Below, piece after piece: positions 46,234-58,935 of a stretch of 64,000 nt of DNA. Below the pieces are notes generated by a model. That model worked only from the letters and a program-made list of their open reading frames with translations. It did no database searches and had not been told where the DNA came from. Position numbers and translations under genes: made by a program. The DNA is taken from the NCBI RefSeq assembly GCF_035222375.1, contig NC_085887.1, positions 2,703,501 through 2,767,500 on the forward strand, given 5' to 3'. Source of the DNA: Podospora pseudocomata (taxonomy: Eukaryota > Ascomycota > Sordariomycetes > Sordariales > Podosporaceae). Position 1 is the stretch's first letter; the number at the start of each line of letters is the position of its first letter.

Positions 46234-48842
46234 TTTGTTGTCGTCGTCGAGAATATTTTCTCTGAATTATTCGCCGTGGGATCTTGTCGTCTGAAGGGTG
46301 ATGGCAGCAACGACCCGGCCATAAAGCATGCTCGGCCCGTCTCCAAGGAAGTACCAGGTATGTTCTCTCGCCGTTGGCCTGACAATCAGAGAAGAAAGAG
46401 AAAGCGAAAAGAAATGCTCGTAAGTCGTAAGGGTTGGTTTATACCTGCTGTGTACCCAACAACCAACAATGATGTCGCTTAGACAGCCGGTGGCTTGTGA
46501 AGAAGAAAATCAAGAGAGACCAGGCTCGGGCATTGCAAATGCACCTGAGGAAATAAAGCGATGTAAAAAGTAAAGGAGGACGAGAACAGGAGGGGGTGGC
46601 TTGCTCGAGATAGAAAAAAAAAGAATTGGGTCGCAAATGGGCCAAGTCGCAGAGCAGACAGACAGAAGACAAGGGCGGGCCAGACTCTGGATGAAGTGGA
46701 TGCGGGTATCCAGAATCGCTCACTCACTCGTGTGGGTAACACCACCGGTTAACCGTAGCGTCTTAGTCCTGTTTTTCCCCCAGCTTCCTAGTGAATTGAA
46801 ACGGAGGCTTATTATAATTTTGTAGAATTTTTGGGGGTTTGCCAGCCTGGAAGCACCAGTGCCACTTGGTTGCGCCTTGCAAACGGCGGCCAAAATAGAA
46901 GCATCAGGAGGAGGGGCTTGCTCCCAAGTGGTGTGGGATGGAAACGGGCTTGAAAAAAAATAACAGATGAAGGGAACAAATAAACTTGAGTATTTACCCA
47001 TCAGTCCAACCAGTCATGGACCGGGTTCGGTGAAGCTAATATCCATAATAGCAGGATGTTAACAACAAACCAACACCAATGGAAGCTGGAAAGGATCAAC
47101 TTTGGGTATCAGTCAAATCTGACAGACATATCTCTCCGTTCTCCATAACTACTGAGGTATTTTTTTTTTCTTTCTGGCCTTCTCTCCCTCTTGGATGCTT
47201 CGCTTCCATTGCACCACATACGGTGGTCCGGACAAAGTACCACCTTTTTTTTTCCTCCTCGGCCCTCATGCCGAGGAGCATAAACGAAGAACAATGTCTC
47301 TTCCGGCCTTTGGACCTTCAGCCGGGTGCCAACATGACTTCGAAACACCTTTAGCAATGTTGTGTGAGGGATTCAAACCTTGTTGGGACGAGCGGGTCTC
47401 CGTAAGCGCCTCTTGCAGACCTGCCCAGTGTGCGCACACCAACTCTCAACTTTTATCACCAGGAACAGCGTTTGTGAGAGGAGGAATATGTCGTTGTGAG
47501 TGAGAGACAATGCCACGCCACCATCATACTTGCTGCTGCGGAGGCTGCTGCATGTAGGTAGCTTGGTCAGACAGAAAGAAAAAGGGGGCAAGATCAGCTC
47601 AGTTTACACAATATGCAAGCAATCACCACATGCTGCGAGAATGGGTGGGTGTCTTGGGTGAACCGATGTGTGAACCGATGTTGATGAAGTGTCTGACATG
47701 AGGAGAAACAAGGCTAGTTCCATGCAGGGATTTGACTAAAAAAGCGGAGGGTTCCATAGTGTGTGTGACGGATATTCTTCCACAAAACAATGTCACAGCA
47801 AAGTAAGCCAGATACATAACACCTCATAGCTACACTCCAAGAACAGTTGGCACACTTTGAGATACAGGCATCACTCTCCCCTCAGGATACTTGAAGACCT
47901 CTTAATTGACCGAGAGGCCTACTTGGTTCCTTGTACAGGGTAGACAAAGGTGCCATGATCGTCAGCCATTCTCCCCCGCCCAATATTTTGTCCAGTCGGG
48001 CAGGGCTGACCCACCGTGAGATAGCGCTTCTGGGCAATCCCGATCCGGGGATGGGCCCTCCATCCCGTGTAAAAATAGTGACGTACCGCTGTCCAACCCC
48101 TTCTCCCCCCAGCTTTGATCTCCCAGTGGTTCGCCAATCGTTCGACAGATTTGGGTTGTCAACAACACTCAGTCCTCGTCCCACGGTACCGAAGATGTTC
48201 CTCCAGACATGACTCTTCTGGTGACAAACGGCAATTATTTTTTCTGACACCCCGTTATCCTTGCTTTTTTCCGGAGGCGCTGTTGATGGCTCTAGTCTCT
48301 CTACGCCGTACCAACTGCCGGCAAGGCTCGGGGGCTACGTCTAATGCAACTTCATCTCATTCAGCCAGCCAGCTTCCTTTGACTCGGCCGATGTCCATTC
48401 TCTACAACTTGCTGATGAATGCAAGTGCTCCAAGACATACATTTATACACCTGAAGTGGCGTCGATAATCATGGCTTTCGGCCATTTCCGGGGAAATATA
48501 GCTGGCAAGCCCCGAGGTATTCCCAAGTTGTTATGGTGTTGCCTTGAAACTTCATTATCACCGACCAACCTCGCAGGGCGCTTCCGTCCGACTCGAATAG
48601 CACGCCTCTACGCAGCCTCCCGTCAAGCTGAGCGGAAACATGCAGCTCACGCTCAGTCCTTGCAATCACGCGCAATCAAACCCGGTGGCGTCCCAGGAAC
48701 CACGTGTAGAACGACGGGAACACTGAAACAAGCAGGTCTGGAAGAGCAACCCGCAGCAATACGCAGGAACACAGTGTCTGAGGGCAAAAGGTACGAACTG
48801 CAAGCCAGGGTGGCGTGCCCGAGCCTAAGCTTGAGGTACTTT
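46234..48842. other. 2.6-kb intergenic region without a supported gene
   Basis: The left part is the presumed promoter of the 1038-residue protein gene; the right part is the 3' flank of the WD40 gene. Frames on both strands are under 125 codons or merely antisense to the WD40 gene. T-rich runs occur near 47160 and 47247. No RNA gene is recognised. Confidence 0.5.
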
Positions 48843-50164
48843 CTATTCTTCATCATCGTCCTCCATCAGGGCAGCGAGCTCTGCTTCCTCTTCGGCACTC
48901 AGCAGGCCCTCGGGTTTAGTTTCCTCCCTTTTTTCCTCCGCGACAGGCTTCTTCTGTTCTTCAACCAAAGTGTCCAGACCTGCCTTTGCCAAGGGCCACA
49001 CCCGAACAGTGCCGTCGATACCAACACTGCAAAGTCTCTCAGCCGACCCCTTGGCATTCTTCAAGAGCACCAGCTCAGTAACCTCATCATAGTGCCCCAG
49101 CAGAGAGCAGTACAGCTTCCCCGAAGCCCGATCCCAGAACTTGATGTCCTCGTCCCTCCCAGCCGTGATCACCCATTGGTCCGTGACAGCCACAGCGCGA
49201 ACATGATCCCCATGCTGAAAACTGTCCTCGCAGCTGAAGTTCTTTATCCTCGACAGGCACTTGGCCGTCCCGTCTCCGCTCGACGTCCACAAGTCGACCT
49301 CGTCCCCGTCGTGGTCGAGTACGAGTTTGTAGACGGTTGTCTCGTGCTCCAAAATTGTCCGCCTTTCCGTGCCGGGCGCATTGGGCAGCTCCTCGACCAC
49401 CTGCTCCCAGCCGTCGGTCCGAATCTTCCACCGTCGAATATGCGGGTCACTGCTCGCACTGATGAGGGAGATTTCGGATTCGGTTGAGGCTGCGTGGTCG
49501 ACGGCTAGGTCTTGGATGCTGAGCATGTTGACGACATCGTCTTTGAGGGTGTGGAGGCGGGCTCCGGAGGTGATGTCCCAGACGATGATCTTTTTGTCGG
49601 CGCCGCCGCTGATGAGGATGTCTTTGCCTCGGAGCCTAGCGCAGACGACTGCTTTAACAAAATCTGCGTGGCCGATGTACTTTTTCCCTGGTGTCTTGGT
49701 GTCCAAGTCCCAAGACCAGACTGACTTGTCCCATGCACCAGCAAAGAGTGTCCCGTTGTTTGGGCCTCCGACGGTGACACAGCTGACTGGTGTTGTTGGG
49801 CCGCGATAGACTGTTTTGGTGCTTTCAGGATCCTGTTCACTATCAGCACATGCTGTGGGTTGCTAAGGAATCCAATCACTTGCCTCAAAGTCCACCCTCC
49901 TCACAGCTCCTGCAGACTCGGCAACCAAGACAGCAGAAGACGGGGATCTGGGGTCCAGCACAGCTGCGAGGATCTTGGACTTCAAGACGATGGGGTTGCC
50001 GTATTTGTTGCCAGACTTGGCCGCCCTTCTTTGCCTTGTGGCCTGCTCTGCACTTTGTTGGTGTATAGGTTAGCTCGTGGTCCAAACACTCACGAATAGG
50101 GGCCCCTGTCAGTTTGGATAACTCACTCTGTCTCGAAAAAGTGACCTGGGTCTGAGGACTGCAT
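48843..50164 (-). CDS. WD40 repeat protein, unknown function
   Basis: Three exons (50164-50127, 50052-49884, 49832-48843) encode 398 residues. Exon 2 ends GAG and intron 2 starts GCAAGT, so the 51-base intron 49833-49883 is a GC-AG intron; reading phase and the WD40 alignment both require it. Several WD repeats are visible: GTLFAGAWDKSVWSWDL, GKDILISGGADKKIIVWDI, SEISLISASSDPHIRRWKI, DQWVITAGRDEDIKFWDR and ERLCSVGIDGTVRVWPL. They fit one beta-propeller. The C-terminus is Glu/Lys-rich and ends in an acidic EEEAELAALMEDDDEE tail. There is no signal peptide. WD40 propellers act as scaffolds; the partner is unknown. The gene is transcribed away from the MCL1-type gene with 493 bases between start codons. 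Confidence 0.88.
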
Positions 50165-50657
50165 CTTGACTGCGGAGTTATCGATTTTGAACTGGGAAAA
50201 AGGAGACAAAGGAAGAGAAAAACAGCCCCTGACTTATAGATCTGGAAATACAGCTGCTTGGCCACCCGAAAGATGTATATTCTGCTGCCTTCAGTTCATG
50301 ATAGTGTAAACTGTGGTCACCAGTGGATCAGTGCATGCCCGACAGAAGGGGATGGAAATGCCAGGCGGTGACAGCTGACAGTGCTTGATGCGTGGTGTAG
50401 TGTAAGTGGGACACGGGCCAATTGAGGCGGGGCACGACAGCAGCGAAACGCGACCGCTAAATTGAAACGCGGTGAGACGCGTCTCCTTTTCAGCGGGTGT
50501 TTCTCCTGGGGCGCAACTTTCACCGCCCAGCTGCTCAAACATCCCCGTCAGTTGGATATCCACAGGGGACTGCTACGACGACGACAAGTACACCTCTGCT
50601 GAGTTACTGGTTCATCTATGGGATAATAGAACGGATCGACTCAGAGTAAACACCACA
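50165..50657. promoter_or_regulatory. 493-base bidirectional promoter region
   Basis: This separates the start codons of the divergent WD40 and MCL1-type genes. GC-rich GACGCG/ACGCGT-like sequence occurs near 50476-50481 (GAGACGCGTCTC), resembling the MCB element ACGCGT that drives G1/S genes in yeast, on the side of the replication gene. The motif is seen; its use is inferred. Confidence 0.45.
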
Positions 50658-53333
50658 ATGGCGTCGTCGGTCATCGCATCCCGACCAAGGGCTCGCCCAG
50701 CCCACACCTCGGGCACCACGAAATGTGCCTACACTCCAGACGGAACAAAGCTGGTCACTGTCGGCTCCAACAATACCATTCGTGTGTACAAGACCGGCTC
50801 AGACGGCGAGCCTGACAATGTGGACGACTGCCAGGAACAAAATGTTGCGGTATCAACAAGCAACAAGTTCTTCGTTGCCGGCTCGGAAGATGGCACTCTC
50901 GCTTACTACTCGCTCGAGACCAACATGTTTGACCGCCTCCTGACGCGGACAAGTCTCCCAGTTCGCGATGTTGCCCTCTCTCCAGACGACAAGTGGTGCG
51001 CTGTTGCTAGTGACGAGCTTACGGTCAAGCTGGTCAACATGGAGGATACCACGAACCTGCTTACGCTGAAGGAGCATGGAGAGCAGACGAAGCATATCTC
51101 GTTCGACCCCAAGGGCACTATGCTTGCGGTCTCATGTACCAATGGGATCATCTACATTTACTCTTTGACGGCGGATCATCCCGAGCTTATTCGAAAGGTG
51201 GACGGTGTCATTGGCAGGGTGCAGACCGACTCCGAGGCCTCGACCAAGGTGGTCTGGCACCCCGATGGCCGTGCTTTTGCGGTGCCCACGCCTACGAGGG
51301 ATATTCAGGTTGTGTCCAAGAATGACTGGGAGAAGCAAAGGGTGTTTTCCAACGGGCATGAGGGGGATGTCACAGCTCTTGCTTGGTCTCCCAACGGAGC
51401 GTTGCTTGCCTCAGCCGGCAAGGACAGGAAGCTCTTGATTTGGTCCACCAAGGACCAGAGCGTGATCGCCAGATATGAGTACCCCAACGTCGTCGACATC
51501 GCTTGGCACCCAACCAAAAACCTGGCCTCCTTCACTACCTCTAATGGAGAAGTGTTCATCAGCCCAGAGTTCGTCTCGGAGCAGTTTGCTTCCATGCTCA
51601 AGCTCCCCCGGCAACCAGCCCCTTTTATCCACGACCCCCTTGAAGGAATCTCCAATGGCCTCGACAAACAACCCCTTCCTAGCCGTCCCCGAGCTGGTAC
51701 GCCAGATAGCTTCGACGACCTCCTTGATGATGACGTAGTAGAGGAGGATGACTTTGTTGTGGACGACGACGGTGCGGGCTATGCGCTCAACACCGGCCGA
51801 AAGCGTCCCGCAGACGACACCACCGACGGCCAACCCCCTTCCAAACGAGCCAACTATGCCCTCCAACTCCAACACCACCCCCCTTTCCAACCTGGCTCCA
51901 CCCCCTGGCGCGGCAACAGAAAGTACCTCTGCCTCAACCTAATAGGCTTCATCTGGACCGTCGACCAAGACAGCCACCACACTGTCACGGTCGAATTCTA
52001 CGACCACGAATTCCACCGCGACTTCCACTTCACCGACACGTTCCTCTACGACCAAGCCTGCCTCACCAACACCGGCTCCTTGTTCTCCTGCCCACCAAAA
52101 GACGACGCCCCAGCTGTGGTCTTTTACCGTCCCCACGAGACCTGGACGCAGAGAAATGACTGGCGGATTTCCCTGCCGAAGGGTGAAGCCGTGTTGGCCA
52201 TGGCCCTAGGCGAGAATTTTATTACTGTCACCACCACGGCGAATTACGTTCGGGTGTACACCCTCTTTGGGATTCCCTACCGAGTCTACCGCCCCAAGTC
52301 CAGCCCCGTGGTCACCTGCGCGGGATGGAACGACTACATCATGACGATTGGCAACGGCCCAGTAGGCGCGGACGGGATGTCCAGGCTCTTGTACTCCATC
52401 TACAACATCAAGCGGGATGAAATCTGCCAAAACGAAGACATTGTCGCCTTGCCGGACGGTGCCTCGTTGAAATCAGTCTTTTTTTCCGATGTTGGCGTAA
52501 GGCCCTCCGCCCCCCCTTTTTTTTTATTTTTTTTCCCACCACCCAGCCCTTCTAACTCTGCGTAATAGGACCCATGTATATACGACACAACAGGAACCCT
52601 CCTAACCCTCCTCCACTGGCGCCTCCCCTCCCGCGCCTACTGGGTTCCCCTCTTGTCAACCTCTCTCCTCCCACGTCTCGCCTCGGGCCGAAAAAAGGAA
52701 TCTTACTTCCCCATCGCGGTGGCGGACAATAAATTCCATTGCATCATCCTAAAAGGAGGGGATCAGTACCCTTACTTTCCCCGGCCTTTACTCTCCGAAT
52801 TCGAGTTTTCCATCCCGCTTTCTGGACCGCCCAAACCTAAAAATTCAAAACCCACCAACGACGACGATGAAATGATGCTCGATCAATCCTCAGACTCGGA
52901 TGGAGAGGACGACGCGACCGGGGAGAGTGATAAATTGATCCAAGGGTTCATGCTGAAGAGTATCCAAGCCTCCCAGCTCGACGACCTGCTAGACGCCACG
53001 CAATCAACCGCCTCGCAACGCGCGCTGCGGTCTAGGCTTTCGTTGGAGATTGATAAAACGTTACTGCAGCTCCTGGCGGTGGAGTGCAGGGAGGGGGGTG
53101 AGGAGAGGGGTATGCGCGCGCTGGAGGTTGTCAAGCTCATGAGGGACACGTCTGGGAAGATGATTGAGGCGGCGGGCAAGATTGCCGAGAGGTATGGACG
53201 GACTGTCCTGGGGGAGAAGATCAGGGAGTATGGCGAGGAGAGGGTGGGGAAACAAATCAGGAGTAGGAGTGATGGGCGGATGTCGACGCATAATCACAGA
53301 GGGTTTGGGAGTGGGGATGAGAGTGACTTTTGA
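50658..53333 (+). CDS. MCL1: Replisome adaptor Ctf4/Mcl1 (SepB)
   Basis: Two exons (50658-52496 and 52569-53333; 72-base intron) encode 867 residues. The N-terminal WD40 propeller covers about residues 10-330 (for example GTKLVTVGSNNTIRVYKT, GDVTALAWSPNGALLASAGKDRKLLIW). An acidic linker with a KRP basic patch follows. The SepB/Mcl1 middle propeller domain spans about 410-740, with STPWRGNRKYLCLNLIGFIWTVDQ near its start. A C-terminal helical bundle (about 770-850) follows. Ctf4/Mcl1 forms a trimer that ties the CMG helicase to DNA polymerase alpha and supports sister-chromatid cohesion; loss in Aspergillus (sepB) affects chromosome stability and septation. The HMG box of animal AND-1 is absent, as usual in fungi. 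An ACGCGT-type site lies about 180 bases upstream. Confidence 0.95.
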
Positions 53334-53901
53334 AAGTGACGGAAAAAAGAAGAGAAGAAGGATGGGAACATGAGTAACGATGGATATTGAATTGCATTGG
53401 GTATCTAGTTATCTGTTGTTCGAGTAGAAGCATGGTATAAAAGATTCTGTTTGTGTTCATCAAGGGCCCGTCTCGGTATTTGGCTAGTCAGAAATCCGTG
53501 TTGATAGTTCGTAGAGGGAGGAGTTGCTCTAGCCTGGCTCTTGAAGACTTATTTATATAGACAGTTGATTTCCAATCAAGCCTGTCTTGAACTCTATCAA
53601 CTCAAAACAAAGTAGACACTTGCAACTTCACAACAGGAAGAATCACCAAGAGAAAATCACATAACACAGCAACGGCACAAAACAAAAATGGCTTGACCTG
53701 GCTCGATTATTCGCGCGAACCGCTCTACTGGTGGGTATATCATTTTCCATTGCCCTATATCCCCGATATCCCCGCGCCGTGCCTGTTACCGGCGAATGCA
53801 GATGGGCAGCCCTGAAACGACAACACCATGCGGGAAAACCGACGCGAACCCGAGCTCAGACCCTATTTGTCCTTTTTTGTCCTCACACGCAAGCGTGACG
53901 C
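53334..53901. other. Convergent 3' intergenic region
   Basis: About 570 bases between the convergent MCL1-type and eS8 genes. Only AT-rich probable 3' untranslated sequence is seen. Confidence 0.5.
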
Positions 53902-54894
53902 TTACTTGTGGTGGATCTTGCGCTGGTAGAAAGCGAGCTCCTCACCCTCGAGGATGTAGCCATCGGCACGGCCGGACTGGCCGGGGCGGGAGGCGATGAC
54001 GGCGTAGAGACGACCGGCCTCGAACTGCTTCTCGAGAGCGGGGTCGACCTTGCCACCGGCGGCGAAGCGGGCAGCCTGCTTCTTCTCAACAGACTTGGAC
54101 TTCTTCACCTCCTCAACGGTTTGACCCTGCTTCTGCTGGCGTCTACGGCCGAGGGGCTGGCCATAGTGGGCCTCGTACCACTGACGGAAAGGAGCGGCAT
54201 CGATCTGGACGACGGCGGACTTGGTCAGGGTGTTGGTGCGGACAAGCTCGTTGTTGGAAGGGTGGTCTAGCAGAGGTCAGTGTCTGAAACTCAAGGTCTT
54301 CAGATTTTGGGAAGAACATACAGGCGACAACGATGACACGGGTCTTGCGGGTGGTACCCTCGGAAGCCCAGGCAAAGTTACCAGAGTCGAGACGAAGAGC
54401 GCGGTACTTGTGGTTACCACCGCGGGTGCGAACGGTGTGGATGCGCTTGGCACCGATACGGGTGTTGGCGGGCTGGCGACCAAGCTCGAAGGCTCTCTTC
54501 TTCCCTGTTCGCTACTGTCAGAAATTGCTTTCATTCCTAGTGTGCGATGACAGGCTCAGAACGCGATGGGTTGCTAGTTCCTGTGACGGCCCACGACACA
54601 GTCACCTCTCCGCTCCTCACGAGAAGCAAGACAAGCACCCAGTGTGTGAACCACCACAGGAACCTCCATGCGGACCTTCGAGTGCCCCCAGGTGTCGAGG
54701 GGCAAATGTATTATGATTAGGAAACGGGAGGAAGTTAGGACATACGGTAGAAACTGCAGCACGAGATAAGTTAGCAACCGCCATCTTGGATTCCATCGAC
54801 ACCAGCCAGGAGGACAAAAGGAAGGGGATTGAACATACGCCCGCTTGGCACCGGTGTGGGAGCGCTTATGCCGAGAGTCACGAGAGATACCCAT
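53902..54894 (-). CDS. RPS8: 40S ribosomal protein eS8
   Basis: Four exons (54894-54839, 54753-54746, 54504-54322, 54266-53902) encode 203 residues. The second exon is only 8 bases (TTTCTACC). It supplies the F-Y of [17 protein letters not shown], which is exactly the conserved eS8 sequence, and no other phase works. Flanking introns are 85 and 241 bases, and the microexon has a CTAAC branch and CAG before it and GTATGT after it. Family motifs [45 protein letters not shown] and [11 protein letters not shown] are present. eS8 is a basic protein of the small ribosomal subunit body. The identification is certain; the microexon is inferred from sequence and needs transcript support. Confidence 0.97.
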
Positions 54895-55972
54895 CTTGCC
54901 GGTTTCTGTTGTGAGGTCGGGTTAGCAAAATTGTTCGTGATGCCGGTCGATGGTGGATATTTCGCGGCGGGAGTCGAAGGTTGAGCAGGGCTGCAAATTC
55001 TCGGAAGATTGAATCTTTTCGAATCTGCAGATATCGGCTCTCGCTTCTAATTCCGTCGGGCTGGTCGAGGGCAATGGGTATCGTGGTGGTTACTTACGTC
55101 GTTGGTCGTTGACTACTGAACGGTTGTGGAAAGGTCGGGGCAAGGCGCGATATGTTTTTGCAAACTGTGGGCGAAAAAAATCGGCGACATTGTAGGGCCG
55201 GGTCCGTGCTGTGGAGCCCTAATAGAGAAAGCACGGGCCAACCGAAGAATTGGTGGGGAAGAAGGCCCGCTTTGTCGCTGGCCCTGCCAAGCCTTACAGT
55301 CCAATTGCGCCAAGATGCCTGTCAAATTTGGGTAAACAACCATGTGGAGGGTTGGGTTTGGCAATGATGGCTCCCAGGAGGCCCCTTCAAGCAGAAAGCC
55401 TCGCGGAGTCTGTCATCTGTGATCGAGCCTGAGTTGATGTCACCAATCTGCAGTCACTAATTACGATAAGGAAACACTTGTCCCATGCCATACGGTAGTG
55501 ACAGTCCTTTCGCTCTCCACAACGAAGCACAGAGGGGGCATTGAAAGCTTGTACATCACTGCCATCAATCGAAGTTGGAGCCTACGACCAGAGATAGATT
55601 TCGGTCATAGTAAAAGGTAACATTGAAGCAATGCTTCAATCTGAATTGTAAGCTCTGGCAAGTCTCTCAACTCCAGTCTCTGAGCTACACATCTATGTAA
55701 GTGTATGCATATGTTAAAAAAAGTTCGTAAGTATGTACGGTGAAAGTTAGTTCAATGAAATCAATCCAATCTTCATCAGATGTGTCCCAGGCAGCAAAAA
55801 GGCCCAAAAATCAGGGAGGAGACAAATAGTCTCTCCAAAGAAATAAATCATACGCAAAACAAGGGGGTATCCGCGACGTCTTTCTCCTCGACGTCTTTTT
55901 CTTTCCTCATACAAATCATTCCAACCTGAAAATCCCCTAATCTCATGACGTAGCAGCCGCAACGTTCCTAGT
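54895..55972. other. Promoter of the eS8 gene and 3' flank of the membrane-protein gene
   Basis: About 1.1 kb. The part next to the ATG includes splice-like GTAAG (complement of CTTAC) at 55092-55097, so a leader intron is possible. The remainder shows no coding potential. Confidence 0.45.
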
Positions 55973-58177
55973 TTATTGTGGCTCTTTCTCCTGTGTCACC
56001 TCCTGATCTGGTTTCGGGACCTCTTGATCGTTAACCTGGGGTTGCTTTTCCTGCTGATTCTTGTCCTCCGCCCCTATTGGTGCTTGGGGCTGATTTGGCT
56101 GAGCCGGCAACACGACCGGGCTCTGGGTTGGCTGCTGTCCCTCTTGTTGCTGCACTGGCGAAGGCGACTTTGGATTCTGACCACGTCTAGACATACCCCT
56201 CTGGACTGTAACCTGCTTCACAGTGCCAGGGGCAAATCTTTGCGCTCCCAGACCAGGTTGCAAAACAAGCGGTACGGCACCACCCTTCTCCCCGCTTCCT
56301 CTCCTCACGCTCGGCTGCCTCCTTGTCCCTGCCGTTGCGGTCGCCAAAACCACAGGTATGTCGTCCATGGGGTGGGATCCCAATGCTGAGACGGGGCTCA
56401 CTGGTAGTGCGTTATAAGCGGACACCGGCGAGTCCATGGTGTCATTGGCGCTGGGCATGTAAGTTGCGCTGGTTTGGGGAACGAAGGGCTTGTACTGCCT
56501 GGGCTGATACTGTGGCTGGTTCGGATAGGCAGCAGACTCCGGTCGGTACGGCTGGAGAGGCTGGGGCGCTGGAGGGATACCGTCAAAAGAGAACCGTGGA
56601 GAAGCGGCTGGTGTCGACATGGGGCTCGGAGCTGGGTAGTAGTTTGGCGATTTCTCAGGCGGGGGGTAGTTATGATGAGCCGACTTTTGCGTATCGGGGA
56701 TGGTGGCTAGAGCGGCGATGGTGGTACCAGAGAGAGGAGAAAACTGAGCCGGGGTTGCTTGTTGCAGATAGGGCGTTGTCGTAGCAGAAGAAAGCTTGAG
56801 TGGCGGCGGGATGGCGGATGCTGCAGACGATGAAGAAATCGAGGTAAAAGAAGGTGTTTCGGACTGGCTTTGGTGTTGGCGCGGAGGGTCTGAGAAGGGC
56901 GACACGACCGGGACAGGCTGTGGTGGCAGTTGTTGCTGGTAATCCGATGGTTGCTGTTGCTGATAAGCTGATGGTTGCTGCTGTTGGTAGGCGGATGGTT
57001 GCTGCTGATCGTATTGCGATGGCTGGTAAGAAGATTGCTGATATGTAGTAGCTTGGGAGTGTGCGTATGTGGAGTGTTGTGGCGGTGGAGCCGATTGCTG
57101 GTAAGTTTGCGGTTGAGATGGCGGTTGCGCAGATGGCTGCTGATACATGGGGGGTTGAGGAGGCCCATCCGGAATCTGCGTCTGGCCTTCCTGCTCTCTC
57201 TTCCGGCGACGGAAAAAAATGAATGCAAACGCAATGAGCGCGATAGCTCCGATAGCACCAATGACACCTCCCGCGATAGCACCGGCGTTGGACGAAGAAC
57301 TCTCGGCCGGGACCACAGCGGCAGCATCGGACGAAGTGGCTGCGGGGGCGGTATCGACACTGGATGAGGCTGTCTCGAGTGATCTATCCGTAGCTGACGT
57401 TTCCGTCTCCGTCTCCGATGACGAGCTCGACCCTGACGACTGCGATGAACTGCTGCTGCTCCTGACAGCAGTGGTTGTGCGCCGAGTTGAAGTGCGGGTT
57501 GGAGTGATGGTAGACATGGTTCTCGTCTTCTGGCCCACATGAGTCGTATCAGCTTCCTCGATGCTTCTCTGCCTGAAGATACTGCAGTAATAGTCGACTG
57601 CTCCAAGCTCATAGCTGATGGTGTTGCACAGTTGCTTTCCGAACGCCGAACTACGAGACAGTCAGTACAACCGATCCAACACATCATCTCACGTAATGCT
57701 ACATGCCACTTGAGGATTTGAGGATCCGCCTGGCAATCCTCATCACAGTCCTTGAGGTCCTTCCTGTCCAGACAGGCTGTGTGGAAGTTGCAGCCTCCAT
57801 TGCCGCAGCAGCCTACTCCAGCCGGAGATCTGCCTGAAGCCGTGATGAAGATACATTGCTGTTCGTCCGGGCAGGTCAATGGGTCACCTAGAAATAGTTA
57901 GCACCATCTTCATACACGGTGATCCAGAGCTATACACACGTTTGTTGCCGTCGAGATAGCCGCAAGTGTTATCGGGAGCGGCGATGTAGTTTGAAGGCCT
58001 GCCATTCTGACGTCGCAGCAGCGCGTTCACAGCCGGAGCTTCTGTTGGTTTCGGCGTCCACCCAAGACTGTCTTCCACGGCAATGACACCGGTTGGCTGG
58101 GGACCTGGAAAGGCCAGTCCCTCGACCGAAATGCCAAAGAAGGCGAGCTGACAAAAAGTAGATATCCTCATCTTCAT
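55973..58177 (-). CDS. Single-pass type I membrane protein with Cys-rich ectodomain (putative cell-wall sensor-like)
   Basis: Three exons (58177-57940, 57887-57710, 57650-55973) encode 697 residues. A signal peptide occupies about residues 1-22 (STFCQLAFFGISVEGLA). A Cys-rich extracellular module (about 60-180) contains CGYLDG, TCPDEQQCIFI, GCCGNGGCNFHTACLD and DYYCS. A Ser/Thr-rich stalk follows. One membrane helix (AIAGGVIGAIGAIALIAFAFIFF, about 255-277) is capped by RRRKR. The cytoplasmic tail is long and Pro/Gln-rich, with repeated SAYQQQQP-type units (about 335-365). The layout resembles fungal surface sensors or adhesin-like proteins of the WSC/Mid2 style, but no named domain is recognised. 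The second donor (AA|GTGGCA) is weak; another splice at CAT|GTAGCA would change a few residues only. Confidence 0.85.
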
Positions 58178-58935
58178 CTTTCGCTTGCTGGCTTGCGTCA
58201 CCTGAATCACAAGCGACGGTGACAGTGACGGTTGGGAAGAAGAGAAAGCATAAGTCAGAGCGGGTTTGGCATTACGGTGCCGGCCAGCAGGCACAAGAAA
58301 AGACGCACTCCTTTCCGGGTCAGAGGTGATCGGCAGACATGTGCCATGGGTAGGAGATGTTTAAAAAGAGGACTCCGTGTGGGAAGCGGGAGGGAGACTG
58401 GGGTGTGAGACATTGGCGGGCAAGGATGGGGAACCACCACCAGCAGATGACAGCGCACACGGGACACAGGATTGACGAAAGATGGCTCCCAGCAACCTGG
58501 GAGGACTTGTTTATTGCATGTACCTACGGGGTGTTTGTGCTACGGCCGGCCATTCCATTGTAATGCGGTGTGGGAAACGTTGGAGCAAACAAGTTGTTTT
58601 TATGAAGCTCTGAAGATGCGGGCCATGTCGATCTCAGGGGTTGATGAAGTGAAGAAAAGCTGTGCCTGGCGCCATGCATCCAAGAAACAGAAACATGCAG
58701 AGACCCTTCCTTTAATTTCACTGCCCCCAGAAATATCCCTGCAGCGATTCCCGGCTCTTGGAAAGACGCTAGGCCCAGTGAGGAATGAGGAACGGCGGGG
58801 GCCCTGCCAAGCTCCGCACTGCACGCCAGATCGAACGGCCCCACCATCGGTGCCGAGCAGACGTCCTCCGTTGCCTGATTCTCTGATTTTGATAGTATCG
58901 ATATCAATTTATCAAAAGGTCCACATCTTCAAACC
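58178..58935. other. Divergent promoter region
   Basis: About 760 bases between the start codons of the membrane-protein gene and the RAD57-type gene. No further coding sequence is supported. Confidence 0.5.

Noticed and set aside
48456-49487. 343-codon plus-strand frame
   Set aside because: Its right half is antisense to the WD40 gene and its left half has no protein-like pattern.
54505-54745. Possible snoRNA in the 241-base intron of the eS8 gene
   Set aside because: I looked for box C/D and H/ACA motifs and found only single weak matches without the paired boxes or terminal stem.
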